From positions 1 to 64,000 of the forward strand of contig JAFZHS010000009.1 of assembly GCA_017554745.1 (NCBI GenBank): 64,000 nt of DNA, in the 5' to 3' direction. Under the pieces are notes generated by a model, which ran no database searches, was not told the origin of the DNA, and worked only from the letters and a program-made list of their open reading frames with translations. Shown in pieces: positions 36,964 to 45,709 of this stretch. How positions within the stretch are numbered: the first letter of the stretch is position 1; the number at the start of each line of letters is the position of its first letter. Source of the stretch: Clostridiales bacterium (GTDB lineage Bacteria; Bacillota; Clostridia; Saccharofermentanales; Saccharofermentanaceae). The position numbers were made by a program, and so were the translations under genes.

Positions 36964-38328
36964 TCACGAAGATTCGTAGAGCTGGTAAGACTTCTCAACG
37001 TAATATGTCTCACCCCGGAAATCAGCTTCAAGCCTTGCGCCCTTATAGAGTGTCCCGTAGTCACGCTTGAGGACATGCAGACTTCTTTTCAGAAGGTCAT
37101 CTTCCGGAGTAAAAAGGCAGAACAGGAACAGAAAATCCCTGTAACTGAACTTCAAAAGATCCATATCTTCGTATTTGAAAAAGACGATCCGCTCACCTTT
37201 GGTAAGATCCAGATAATTCTTCATTGACTGGATCAGACCGACATAGAAAGTGATCCCGACTGCAATTATCCTGTAATCGATATCCACCGTACCTTCGCTT
37301 AATGCCGCGATGATCAACGAGATGACTTCAGATATGGCATTTACCGTTGTCCTGTAAGTCTCATTCGCAAAATCAGTAAGCATATTGCCTGCTGTCAGGA
37401 TGTAGATAAGATTCAAGTGGAGCCCGAAAACGGTAAAGTAATCGTTGTCTCCTTTTATCAGGTATTCGCAGTCGGCTTTCCTGGTGCCGTGTATGGCATC
37501 AAAGGGAGTGCCGTTGATCGAGGCATCGTTCTTGGGAGGCATAATGCAGTCAAAGTTATACGCGCAATAATGAGATGTCATAAACTTTGTGGTTGTGTCA
37601 AATGCAGCGTCCGATAAGGTGTTTCCGAAGGATTCAAAACCTGACATGCAGTCCAGGAATTGTTCCCAGTTTGCCACGTCCACATCAATTCCCATCCCGG
37701 ATTGCCTGATCGAATCCGCGTAATCCTTTCTCAGATCATTAATTCCCGCGGCTTCTTCAAGCAGTTCATCGATATTCAGCGCATCTCCGGCCTTGTCTAT
37801 CCATTGTTCAGCTGTCTCGCTGCCCTTGATTATCTTGGAAACATATTCTGCGGCCGGACTTTCCATGAATTTCCCGATCTTTTTCAATATTCCGCTGCTG
37901 TCAAGCTCGAGGAACATATCAGAAAAGCTGTTTACAAGTGTCTTGGCAACCAGGCCCGTGCTTCTGTACAGGTAATAAGATGAGATCGCCTTCCTCAGAT
38001 CCTCTGTCGTAACCTTATATCTGCCGGATATATAAAGTGTTGACTGTGCAGTAAGGCCGTTGATCTCCAAGGCCTTGTTGAAGCATTCGTTATCTACGCC
38101 CTCTATTGAGAAAGCGTATACGCCGTATACATCGAAAAGCTGTCTGTTATAGTCGGCAAGCACAGTGTCTATCTCAGTCTTTAACGCCGTGTTGACACTG
38201 AGCGCATAGTCCAGATTCCAGACAAAAGCAAGAAACGTGCATTCGACCAGGATCACCGCTGACAAGATGATCGCCAGAAAAATCGATGAAACTCCTCGCC
38301 TGTTTCTCCTGTTCTTACTAATTCTCAT
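36964..38328 (-). CDS. DUF5702-type pilus-associated membrane protein
   Basis: The 454-residue protein starts with a basic segment, RRGVSSIFLAIILSAVILVECTF, then a large extracytoplasmic region with cysteines, and two hydrophobic stretches around residues 320-370. I recognise the DUF5702 pattern seen beside TadE proteins in Lachnospiraceae. The position of Gly-Val-Ser before the helix resembles prepilin cleavage, but there is no Glu at +5. It overlaps the upstream gene by 11 bases and precedes the TadE-like gene by 10. Confidence 0.7.
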   Translation of the reverse strand: MRISKNRRNRRGVSSIFLAIILSAVILVECTFLAFVWNLDYALSVNTALKTEIDTVLADYNRQLFDVYGVYAFSIEGVDNECFNKALEINGLTAQSTLYISGRYKVTTEDLRKAISSYYLYRSTGLVAKTLVNSFSDMFLELDSSGILKKIGKFMESPAAEYVSKIIKGSETAEQWIDKAGDALNIDELLEEAAGINDLRKDYADSIRQSGMGIDVDVANWEQFLDCMSGFESFGNTLSDAAFDTTTKFMTSHYCAYNFDCIMPPKNDASINGTPFDAIHGTRKADCEYLIKGDNDYFTVFGLHLNLIYILTAGNMLTDFANETYRTTVNAISEVISLIIAALSEGTVDIDYRIIAVGITFYVGLIQSMKNYLDLTKGERIVFFKYEDMDLLKFSYRDFLFLFCLFTPEDDLLKRSLHVLKRDYGTLYKGARLEADFRGETYYVEKSYQLYESS

Positions 38329-38620
38329 CTTCCGTCGCCTCCTTTGTCAGGTCATACATTGACCCGTAGAGCAGCCTGAAGTTATCCGAAAGCCCCGTCA
38401 GGAATGTGCAGAACCTCTCAGGCGACGTGTCATAACAAACTACAGAGTGAACGTAGTGCTTGCTCATGACCTCCTGGTCTCTCTCCATGTAAAAGAGCTC
38501 GTTGCCGCCGTCTTTTGCACAGTCAAAGCTGTCTAAAGCTATAGACTCGGGGGCAGTGATCATGAACACGAGAACGATGATGATCAAAGAAAATGCTAAA
38601 GCGGATTCCAAAGTAGACAT
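38318..38620 (-). CDS. Small pilin-like membrane protein
   Basis: The 100-residue protein has MSTLESALAFSLIIIVLVF, a pilin-like N-terminal helix with a Glu, followed by a polar domain with two Cys (FDCAKDGG, SVVCYDT). GGAGG lies 5 bases before the ATG at 38620, ruling out the longer ORF to 38722. It leads the three-gene operon. The prepilin Gly is absent, so peptidase processing is uncertain. Confidence 0.65.
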   Translation of the reverse strand: MSTLESALAFSLIIIVLVFMITAPESIALDSFDCAKDGGNELFYMERDQEVMSKHYVHSVVCYDTSPERFCTFLTGLSDNFRLLYGSMYDLTKEATEDEN

Positions 38621-38680
38621 AAAGACCTCCTTTTTTCTGAAGAATACATTGCTGAGGTCTTTGATATTCCATACAAAGTT

Positions 38681-38704
38681 CGACAAAATCCGACAAAAAC
38701 GACA
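38681..38704. promoter_or_regulatory. Triple CGACA element upstream of the pilin-like operon
   Basis: Three direct CGACA boxes start at 38681, 38691 and 38700, joined by A-rich spacers. It ends 60 bases before the operon ATG. An element of the same layout, 22 of 24 bases identical, lies upstream of comEC (50529-50552). The boxes are phased at 10 and 9 bp, about one helical turn, as for a regulator binding one face of the DNA. Confidence 0.6.
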
Positions 38705-38782
38705 GAGTAAATCTACCTGCACGCGCGGTGTCAGATAATCTCGAAAGCGCTTATTTTATTGGGTTTTAGCGGGTTTAAGAGG

Positions 38783-38811
38783 GCAAAAATATCTTAATAT
38801 TCTTATATTAA
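38783..38811 (-). terminator. AT-rich terminator downstream of the metallo-hydrolase gene
   Basis: Minus strand: a 7-bp stem TTAATAT / ATATTAA with a 4-base loop, followed by GATATTTTTG. It is weak because it has no G-C pairs. Confidence 0.45.
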
Positions 38812-38824
38812 CGATTAGCCCTTA

Positions 38825-39496
38825 TCACATGTCAAAGAACGGATTCATCCTGATCTCGTCTTCGATCGTAGAATCAGGTCCGTGCCCGGGGTAGATCTCT
38901 AATTCGGGGTTAAATGTCTTGATCCTCATGACAGACTGAAGGATAAGCTTTGATGTGCCGCCGTGCATGTCCGTACGGCCTACGGAACCGCAGAAAACAG
39001 TATCGCCGGTAAAAAGCTTCTCCTTACCGCCAAGACTTACAAGGAAACAGACGCTTCCCATGGTATGGCCGGGTGTCTCAAACACCGTAATCTCGATCTC
39101 GGGATCTTTATAGAAAACCAGTCCGTCTTTACCCGCTATATCAGTATACTCAAAGCTGTAAACGGATTCCCTGCCTTCCATGTACGAGCAATTCCAGTAG
39201 GCACTCTCTAAGAGTTCCTGATCTTTGCTGCTGAAAAAGATCTCTGCTTTGGGATAAGCCTTTTTCCACTCTTCAATATATTTGATGTGGTCATGATGAC
39301 CGTGAGTCAGCAAGAAAGCCTTAACATCAGCCTTTCCTCTGGAAATACCGTAAAAATCGGGGATCTCACGCAAAAAATCTTCCGTTGCCTCAAGTGACAC
39401 TGAAGGGTCAATAATAAAAATACCGGTCTCGCCGGTAATGATATACATGTTGGATTGGAGAGGCCCTATCGGGACTACTATCAGACCGCGTTCCAT
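38825..39496 (-). CDS. Metallo-beta-lactamase-fold hydrolase (glyoxalase II-like)
   Basis: The 223-residue soluble enzyme has the metal motif THGHHDHIKYIEEWK, then ETPGHTMGSVCF, FTGDTVF and YPGHGPDS, giving the full set of two-metal ligands for a glyoxalase II-like thioesterase. Many Firmicute members have unknown substrates; lactoylglutathione is only one option. It overlaps the upstream methylglyoxal-synthase-like gene by 16 bases, which hints at ketoaldehyde metabolism. There is no strong ribosome site, so translation is likely coupled. Confidence 0.85.
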   Translation of the reverse strand: MERGLIVVPIGPLQSNMYIITGETGIFIIDPSVSLEATEDFLREIPDFYGISRGKADVKAFLLTHGHHDHIKYIEEWKKAYPKAEIFFSSKDQELLESAYWNCSYMEGRESVYSFEYTDIAGKDGLVFYKDPEIEITVFETPGHTMGSVCFLVSLGGKEKLFTGDTVFCGSVGRTDMHGGTSKLILQSVMRIKTFNPELEIYPGHGPDSTIEDEIRMNPFFDM

Positions 39497-39873
39497 TCGC
39501 GATAATCAAGTGCGCCGCTATCGATGGCGGTAACAAGGATCTCGGCAGATGCGATGTTAGTAGCGTAAGGGATCGTATTCTGGTCGCAGACGTCCAAAAG
39601 CTCGAAAGGATTGGACTCACCCTTCTGATGACCGTCCCTTAAGTAGATAACGCAGTCGATGCCGTTGTATTCAGCTCTGGAAGCGAGCTGCTCGAATCCG
39701 CTCGAATAATCAACAGATAATCCGGAAACGTCCAGATCTGCTGCAGATTTAAGAAGTTTTGCGGTGTTATAAACGGAGATGAGCTGATGTTTCTCAAGCA
39801 AAGGCTTGTAGGCAATGCAGAAGTTAACCAGCAGTTCGGTCTTCCTGTTGTCAGCCATCAAAACTATTTTCAT
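39481..39873 (-). CDS. Methylglyoxal-synthase-like protein lacking catalytic residues
   Basis: The 130-residue protein aligns along its length with MgsA: PLLEKH, IDCVIYLRD and ATNIASAEIL correspond to PLLEQH, IDVLIFFWD and ATNVATADFI. Judged by eye against Escherichia coli MgsA, the AHD motif (His19) is ADN, the phosphate loop TGTTG is VYNTA, and GGDQQ (Asp71) is SGFEQ. His98 and Asp101 also lack clear counterparts. It is likely a binding or regulatory MGS-fold protein, not a working synthase. It has its own promoter and is coupled to the glyoxalase-like gene. Confidence 0.72.
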   Translation of the reverse strand: MKIVLMADNRKTELLVNFCIAYKPLLEKHQLISVYNTAKLLKSAADLDVSGLSVDYSSGFEQLASRAEYNGIDCVIYLRDGHQKGESNPFELLDVCDQNTIPYATNIASAEILVTAIDSGALDYREWNAV

Positions 39874-39903
39874 CCGAAATCTCCCATTAAAGCGAATACA
39901 AGA

Positions 39904-39932
39904 ATTTTACAGTAAAAACAGCAATCGGGCAA
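39904..39932 (-). promoter_or_regulatory. Promoter of the MGS-like/metallo-hydrolase pair
   Basis: Minus strand: TTGCCC, a 17-bp spacer and TAAAAT, giving a leader of about 25 nt before the ATG. Confidence 0.6.
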
Positions 39933-39959
39933 CGTATTATTATTACAAAACTGAATTCC

Positions 39960-40003
39960 AAAAATCGCTTTTTGCACAAGGCCTGTTATTAAGGTGCAAA
40001 AAG
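39960..40003 (-). terminator. Terminator downstream of the PBP2 gene
   Basis: A 10-bp stem (CTTTTTGCAC / GTGCAAAAAG) with a 16-base loop is followed on the minus strand by CGATTTTTGG. It lies 12 bases after the PBP2 stop and ends the mre operon. Confidence 0.65.
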
Positions 40004-40014
40004 CCCCGGAAAGC

Positions 40015-42333
40015 TTAGCCTCTTGTAGAGTTAGAAGGCAGATAGTCGCCCAGGATAGGGTTCTTTGTGTAAAGCCTTACTGAAGAATCGACCTGCGCAT
40101 TGAAGTAAGCCGCCATGATCTTTTTCGCGATGACGACAGATGAAGAACCCCACTTACCCTTCTCAACCACGAGCGCCAGAGCAACTTCAGGGTTTTCCTT
40201 GGGGGCATAGCAGATGAACAATCCGTTGGAATACTCATTACGTGCTTTCTCGAATCCCGTCTCGGCAGTACCAGTCTTACAGACCATCTCGACCGGATAG
40301 TTATCAAACTGGCCGTGGGCACTGGAATTCCAGTGATAAGTACCGGTCGCAACGCATCTCATCGCCGTTCTGACTGCATTGATGTTCTCTTCGGAGATCC
40401 CGATATCTACTGACTCTGTCTGTCCCTGATAGAGTATCGCGCCGTTGCCTGCGACTACCCTGTCGATAACATAAGGCGTACAGAGCTTATTGGTTGCGAT
40501 TCCGCAGGTATATCTGCAGAGCTGAAGGATCGTAAAGCAGTTATCGAACTGTCCGATGGAAGCCTGAGCGGTATTTGACGGGAACCATGTTTTATCGTAG
40601 ACGGACTGCCTTGTAAGTCTCTTATACTCACGGCTCGACATAACGCCCGGGATCTCGCCGGGAAGATCGATTCCAGACTTAACGCCCAAACCGAATCTGT
40701 TAGCCATTGCAGAGATATTATCAATACCTGTCCTGGTACCGAGGATCATGAAATAGATATTGCACGACTGGGCCATGGCATCATTTAACGTCAGAGGTCC
40801 GTGACCGTAGTCAGGATACTCGAGGCATTTAAAGATCCATCCGTCAATGTCGTAAGGGCTGACGCATGTGATCGTATTATTCGTAGGAGTGATTATGCCG
40901 TTCTCAAGACCCGCTAAAGCAGTGCAGGGCTTAAATGTAGATCCGGGCGCATACATTGACATTATCGCGCGGTTCCACAAAGGAAGGTCGGCAGCCGTAA
41001 TCTCCTTATATTTCTCGTCAACGCCGAGATAGTATTTGACCTGCTCCTGAGCCTGTTCATCGCCGTAGTTTGCAAGGATAAAATCGTTCGGGTCATAGTT
41101 TGGATATGATCCCATGGCAATAACCGCACCGGTATTAACGTTCATCATAACGAAGGCACCGGCGGATGCTGTCTTATAACCTGATACGTCTGATTCTTTC
41201 TCCTGCAGGATGTACTCTTTAAGAGCCTGTATTCCTACTTCCTGGACTCTTGAATCGATCGTAAGGTATACTGTCGCGCCTTCCTGCGGCGCTACACCAT
41301 AGCTTTGCGGCACAAAAAGGCTTTCCTCGCCGTTCTTTGTCCAGATGTTATACGGAGTGATTCCGCTGCTGCCGTGAAGGTATCTTTCCATCTGCGACTC
41401 AACGCCGGATTTGCCGACCATATCGTCACTCGTATAGCCGAAAGGAGCAAGATCCGTATATGTGACGCTGGAAATCTTACCTACATAACCCAGGACATGG
41501 CATGCATAAAGTGCCTCGGTAGTGTAATTACGGGCATATTCCTTGCACGCGACGATACCCATGTAGTGATAATTCTGCTCTTCGAATATCCTGATGAGCT
41601 CATCAGGGACGTTGCTCGCGATCTTTACGGGCGTACCCTTGATAAATGCCCAGTTGTCAGAGAAGATCTGATATCTGATCCTTATGATCCTGTACGCTTC
41701 CTCGATCGTATAATTGTTGTCGATATTGAATTTACGGCGCAGATAAAGGAAAAAGACGTTCGGATCAGTCTTTACGTAATCATCTGAGAAAGTAACGATA
41801 ACGCCCTGTGAATAATCTTTAAGGTCAAAGAGGTTCGAATCGGTCTGCCAAAGCCTTATCTTCTCTTCATCCTTCACGAATCTTGCCGCAGGATCCAAGA
41901 CATAATACTGATCGAGATCGGATACTACCATGCAGTGATACTCATCGAAAAGATAGCTGAGCTCGAGGCAGAGAGCGTTAAGCTCATTATCGTCAAGATA
42001 AGCGTTTGCGAGCATTACGCTGTTATATTCGGTCGTTGAAGCAAGAAGGACTCCCCTGCTGTCGTAGATATCGCCTCTGGGGGCCTGTGACACATACTGC
42101 CTGACAACACCGGATGAACTCTCGGAGAGTGTATTCTGGTAATCCGAGAACTGCAGCTTTGTGGTCATGACAAGGATTATCACGCCGAACGTGACAAAGC
42201 CGACTCCGAGCACCAGATATCTGTTGGTCAGGAATGAGAAAAAGCGTTTAAAGAGCGACCCTGCGTCGTTCTTCGAACCTCTCTCGGCGTTATTATCAAA
42301 TGCGCCGTAATCGTCTATCAGATTCCCAGCCAT
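40015..42333 (-). CDS. mrdA: Penicillin-binding protein 2 (elongasome transpeptidase)
   Basis: A class B PBP of 772 residues. A cytoplasmic tail precedes one membrane helix (about 40-57), then a dimerisation domain with APRGDIYDSRGVLLA and a transpeptidase domain with APGSTFKP (active Ser and Lys), SCN and KTGTAE. It cross-links side-wall peptidoglycan with MreC/MreD and RodA. It overlaps mreD by 16 bases. The length is somewhat above the 600-700 usual for PBP2. Confidence 0.93.
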   Translation of the reverse strand: MAGNLIDDYGAFDNNAERGSKNDAGSLFKRFFSFLTNRYLVLGVGFVTFGVIILVMTTKLQFSDYQNTLSESSSGVVRQYVSQAPRGDIYDSRGVLLASTTEYNSVMLANAYLDDNELNALCLELSYLFDEYHCMVVSDLDQYYVLDPAARFVKDEEKIRLWQTDSNLFDLKDYSQGVIVTFSDDYVKTDPNVFFLYLRRKFNIDNNYTIEEAYRIIRIRYQIFSDNWAFIKGTPVKIASNVPDELIRIFEEQNYHYMGIVACKEYARNYTTEALYACHVLGYVGKISSVTYTDLAPFGYTSDDMVGKSGVESQMERYLHGSSGITPYNIWTKNGEESLFVPQSYGVAPQEGATVYLTIDSRVQEVGIQALKEYILQEKESDVSGYKTASAGAFVMMNVNTGAVIAMGSYPNYDPNDFILANYGDEQAQEQVKYYLGVDEKYKEITAADLPLWNRAIMSMYAPGSTFKPCTALAGLENGIITPTNNTITCVSPYDIDGWIFKCLEYPDYGHGPLTLNDAMAQSCNIYFMILGTRTGIDNISAMANRFGLGVKSGIDLPGEIPGVMSSREYKRLTRQSVYDKTWFPSNTAQASIGQFDNCFTILQLCRYTCGIATNKLCTPYVIDRVVAGNGAILYQGQTESVDIGISEENINAVRTAMRCVATGTYHWNSSAHGQFDNYPVEMVCKTGTAETGFEKARNEYSNGLFICYAPKENPEVALALVVEKGKWGSSSVVIAKKIMAAYFNAQVDSSVRLYTKNPILGDYLPSNSTRG

Positions 42334-42953
42334 GTGCCTTCACCTTTATCCTTAATGATCTCATCCTTCTTGCCGTTGCCCTTAAATGAGACTGGTCCTA
42401 AGAACCTGATGAGCAGTATCAACGGAATCGACGCGATCACGTTAAGCAGCAACTGCGGCAGCAATGAATATACTATTGCCGTCAGAGGAGCATAGAGGCT
42501 GGTCTCGGCTCCGGCCAAAGAACTCCATGCGTAGATCAAAACAAAACCTGCGACCTTATAGCAGAACGTCGTGAAAATAACCGCGACGATCGAAAAAGGA
42601 ATATTCCGGTGCATTCTGCGGGTAAAGAAAGACGAGCCGATGACTCCGGCCGCAAAAAGCGTGAAGACACCGATAAATGCAGTAACTCTTACCTCTCCGT
42701 CAAGACCGATAACAGCCGGAGGAGAGAAAACATCTCTGATCATTCCGCTGATAAATCCTACGACGGCTCCGTCCCAGAAGCCGTTGAAATATCCGGAAAG
42801 AACAACAAATACAAACATCAGGTCAGCTGTCTGTCCCAGAAAACTGATCCTGTCAGGGAAAGATACCTGGAAAGAAGAAAGCAGGATAATGTAGACAGCA
42901 TAAACGACTATCTTCCTTATCCTTGCTCTTGTATCTATTCCCACCAGTCTCAT
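42318..42953 (-). CDS. mreD: Rod-shape-determining membrane protein MreD
   Basis: The 211-residue protein has about five to six hydrophobic segments, with LGQTADLMFVFVVLSGYFNG and GAVVGFISGMIRDVFS fitting MreD. It links MreC and PBP2 to the cytoskeleton in the elongasome. It is assigned by topology, motifs and its place between mreC and the PBP2 gene. No mreB is in the window. Confidence 0.88.
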   Translation of the reverse strand: MRLVGIDTRARIRKIVVYAVYIILLSSFQVSFPDRISFLGQTADLMFVFVVLSGYFNGFWDGAVVGFISGMIRDVFSPPAVIGLDGEVRVTAFIGVFTLFAAGVIGSSFFTRRMHRNIPFSIVAVIFTTFCYKVAGFVLIYAWSSLAGAETSLYAPLTAIVYSLLPQLLLNVIASIPLILLIRFLGPVSFKGNGKKDEIIKDKGEGTWLGI

Positions 42954-42976
42954 GAATAAAACCCCTTAAGCATTCC

Positions 42977-43855
42977 TCAGGTGGTAGGAACCGCAGACTC
43001 TTCATCAGGCTCTTCAACATAAGGGATCATGATAAATACGTCTTCGAGCTTGCCGATCTGGGAATAAGGCCTTAGCGTCGCAGTGATCTGCAGCGGATTG
43101 GAATTATCTACTGACTCGATGACTCCGATCGGGATACCTTCAGGGAAAAGACCACCGTCTCCTGAAGTAACGATCTCCATTCCGGGCTCAAGCTTAACAT
43201 CCGGATCGATATCAGTTACAAGGCATAAGCCCTGTCTCTTAAGCTCAGCATCGCCCAAGACCATAAATGTTGCACCGTTTACGGTATTGACCTTGCCTGC
43301 GACAGAAAAACCTTCATGCAGAAGCGGCAATACTCTTGATTCGGTATCCGAAGTCTCGATAACTCGTCCGACAAGGTTCATCTCAACGTCAAGAACAGGA
43401 TATGAGCTTCCTTCTGCAAGCTCGATACCGTCAACGCTTCCCGCGTTAAGACGGATCGTAGAGAACCACTCGTCAGACTCTCTTGAAAGGATCGAAGCAC
43501 CGTAGATCTCGTAGTTGCTGAAAGTATCCTTGATATGAAGCGCATCCTTAAGCTCCTCATATCTCAATGCAGCTTCCTCATTCTGCGTCAGCTGGTATCT
43601 TAAGTCAGCGATCTCCTCTTTTAATGCCTCATTCTCTTCTCTGATCGCTATACCGTCAGTAATAGCAGCCCAGAAATCGCTTAACGTGTCACCTGCATTC
43701 TTTACAAATGACTGTGCAGGCGAACTGACCGACTGTACGGGCTTTAAAAGCTTACGCACAGGGCTGTTCGGGAGCAGGCTCAAGACGGCACACGCTGCCA
43801 GGACAAGCAGGACAACAAGTGCAATAAACCATTTGGACTTTAATAGTTTCTTCAA
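42977..43855 (-). CDS. mreC: Rod-shape-determining protein MreC
   Basis: The 292-residue protein has a membrane helix near the N-terminus (about 10-28), a coiled coil (EENEALKEEIADLRYQLTQNEEAAL) and two periplasmic beta domains of the MreC type (GRVIETSDTESRVLPL, VTSGDGGLFPEGIPIG). It organises the cell-wall elongation complex. It is followed by mreD, but mreB is absent and a SEC-C gene precedes it by 26 bases. Confidence 0.92.
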   Translation of the reverse strand: MKKLLKSKWFIALVVLLVLAACAVLSLLPNSPVRKLLKPVQSVSSPAQSFVKNAGDTLSDFWAAITDGIAIREENEALKEEIADLRYQLTQNEEAALRYEELKDALHIKDTFSNYEIYGASILSRESDEWFSTIRLNAGSVDGIELAEGSSYPVLDVEMNLVGRVIETSDTESRVLPLLHEGFSVAGKVNTVNGATFMVLGDAELKRQGLCLVTDIDPDVKLEPGMEIVTSGDGGLFPEGIPIGVIESVDNSNPLQITATLRPYSQIGKLEDVFIMIPYVEEPDEESAVPTT

Positions 43856-43881
43856 GATAATCTCCGGATAAAGCTAACTGA

Positions 43882-44406
43882 TCAGCCCTTCTTACCGCAG
43901 CAGTTCTTATACTTCTTGCCTGAACCGCAGGGGCAGGGATCATTACGTCCGATCTTATCGGAATGAGCGATATTGGCATCACGGTATTCCTTTGTGATCT
44001 CCTGTCTCTTCTCATCCGTAAGAATATTCTTCCATGAAGGGATGTTGTAAAGCCAGTCGGCCTTAGCATCACGCATGTTGTAATAGAGCTTCTCATAATC
44101 GATAACGAGCTTGATCTCATAGTTATCATCGATAGCTTCGAGATCGATATCATCGCCGTTTGTAAGGCTTGACTTGATTCCGTCTACGAAGCCTACGAAA
44201 ACATCCATAGAATCCTTGGGGAATTCAAGCTTTCCGGCGAGCTCAGCTGCTGTACCGTTAAGGAACTCCTGATTGTCGGGATAGCTGCCGAGGATCTTCT
44301 CGTAAGCAACCTTCTCAAGAGCATAGTAGCGGTTGATATATTCGATGTATTCCTGTCTGTTGGAAGCATCCTCTGATTTGTCCATCCATGTCTTGTAATA
44401 ACTCAT
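43882..44406 (-). CDS. SEC-C zinc-motif protein of unknown function
   Basis: The 174-residue soluble protein has an acidic helical N-terminal part (about 150 residues) and a C-terminal [16 protein letters not shown] tail, nearly the same as the SecA tail in this window ([16 protein letters not shown]). In SecA this zinc tail binds SecB or ribosomes. The body is not SecA-like. It is between icd and mreC, probably in one transcript. Confidence 0.8.
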   Translation of the reverse strand: MSYYKTWMDKSEDASNRQEYIEYINRYYALEKVAYEKILGSYPDNQEFLNGTAAELAGKLEFPKDSMDVFVGFVDGIKSSLTNGDDIDLEAIDDNYEIKLVIDYEKLYYNMRDAKADWLYNIPSWKNILTDEKRQEITKEYRDANIAHSDKIGRNDPCPCGSGKKYKNCCGKKG

Positions 44407-44430
44407 TGTCGTAATCCTCCGAAATCAATA

Positions 44431-45627
44431 TTAAAGCTTGGCAGCTACGGCTTTGAGGAATTCCTCTGTCGTAACTGTTCTCTTGTTGTCGTTGTCTAAG
44501 AGATTATTGAGGTCGCCCGTAATAACGCCTTCCTCGATAGTCTGGATAGAAGCCTTTTCGATCTTGTCGGCAAATGCTTCCAGATCAGCAAGGCCGTCAA
44601 GCTGTGCTCTCTTTCTCAAAGCTCCTGACCATGCAAACAGGGTTGCCATAGGGTTTGTGGAAGTAGTCTCGCCCTTGAGGTGTCTGTAATAGTGACGTGT
44701 AACCGTACCGTGGGCTGCCTCGTACTCGTAAACACCCTTAGGCGAAACGAGAACGGATGTCATCATGGCCAGAGAACCGCAGGCAGAAGCAAGCATGTCG
44801 CTCATAACGTCGCCGTCATAGTTCTTAAGAGCCCAGACAAATCCGCCGGAAGAACGCATAACTCTTGCTACGGCATCATCGATAAGCGTGTAGAAATATG
44901 TGATCCCTGCTGCCTCGAACTTCTCTTTGTACTGAGTGTCATAGATGTTCTGGAAAATCTCCTTGAAACGTCCGTCGTACTTCTTGGAGATAGTATCCTT
45001 GGTAGCGAACCAGAGATCCTGCTTTGTATCCAGTGCGTACTCGAAGCAGGATGTAGCGAAAGCGGAAATGGACTTATCCGTGTTGTACAGGCCCTGTACT
45101 ACGCCGGAGTCCTTGTATTCGAATATCGTCTGGCTCTCCTGTCTTCCGTCGGGATATGTGAGAACAAGATCAGCTCTTGCAGGACCGTCTACAAGGAATT
45201 CTGTATCTCTGTAAACGTCACCGTAAGCGTGTCTTGCGATAGTGATAGGCTTTTCCCAGCATGAGACAAAAGGCTTGATGCCCTTTACGAGGATCGGAGC
45301 TCTGAAAACGGTACCGTCAAGGATAGCTCTGATAGTTCCGTTAGGGCTCTTCCACATTGTGTGGAGGTTGTACTCTGTCATTCTCTGCGCGTTAGGCGTA
45401 ATGGTGGCGCACTTAACGGCAACGCCGAGCTCATTTGTCCTGTTGGCAGCATCGATAGTAACCTGGTCTGCTGTCTCATCTCTGTGCTTGAGTCCGAGAT
45501 CGAAATATTCGGTCTTCAGATCAACATAAGGCTCGATAACGATGTCTTTTATCTGCTTCCAGATAATTCTTGTCATTTCATCCCCGTCCATCTCTACAAG
45601 CGGGGTCTTCATCTGAATCTTAGCCAT
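44431..45627 (-). CDS. icd: NADP-dependent isocitrate dehydrogenase
   Basis: A 398-residue enzyme of the eukaryote-like type II IDH family: VEMDGDEMTRIIW, TITPNAQRMTEYNLHTMWKSPNGTIR (substrate block), ARHAYGDVYRDTEF, and EAAHGTVTRHYY with NPMATLFAWSGALRKRA for cofactor and metal binding. It oxidises isocitrate to 2-oxoglutarate with NADP. It has its own promoter. SEC-C and mre genes follow within 24-26 bases and may be read from the same promoter. Confidence 0.95.
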   Translation of the reverse strand: MAKIQMKTPLVEMDGDEMTRIIWKQIKDIVIEPYVDLKTEYFDLGLKHRDETADQVTIDAANRTNELGVAVKCATITPNAQRMTEYNLHTMWKSPNGTIRAILDGTVFRAPILVKGIKPFVSCWEKPITIARHAYGDVYRDTEFLVDGPARADLVLTYPDGRQESQTIFEYKDSGVVQGLYNTDKSISAFATSCFEYALDTKQDLWFATKDTISKKYDGRFKEIFQNIYDTQYKEKFEAAGITYFYTLIDDAVARVMRSSGGFVWALKNYDGDVMSDMLASACGSLAMMTSVLVSPKGVYEYEAAHGTVTRHYYRHLKGETTSTNPMATLFAWSGALRKRAQLDGLADLEAFADKIEKASIQTIEEGVITGDLNNLLDNDNKRTVTTEEFLKAVAAKL

Positions 45628-45659
45628 AAAATCTCCATTCTATAAATAATAACTAAAAG

Positions 45660-45688
45660 ATTTTAAGACATTAGTACCTTAACGTCAA
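45660..45688 (-). promoter_or_regulatory. Promoter of icd
   Basis: Minus strand: TTGACG, a 17-bp spacer and TAAAAT, with an AATGGAGATTTT ribosome site close to the ATG. Confidence 0.7.
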
Positions 45689-45709
45689 ATCTGAAAATTG
45701 GGAAAAACC

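Noticed and set aside
38681..38704. The CGACA boxes as a CRISPR-like or phage repeat
   Set aside because: Boxes are 5-6 bp with 4-5 bp gaps and no spacers of 30 bp.
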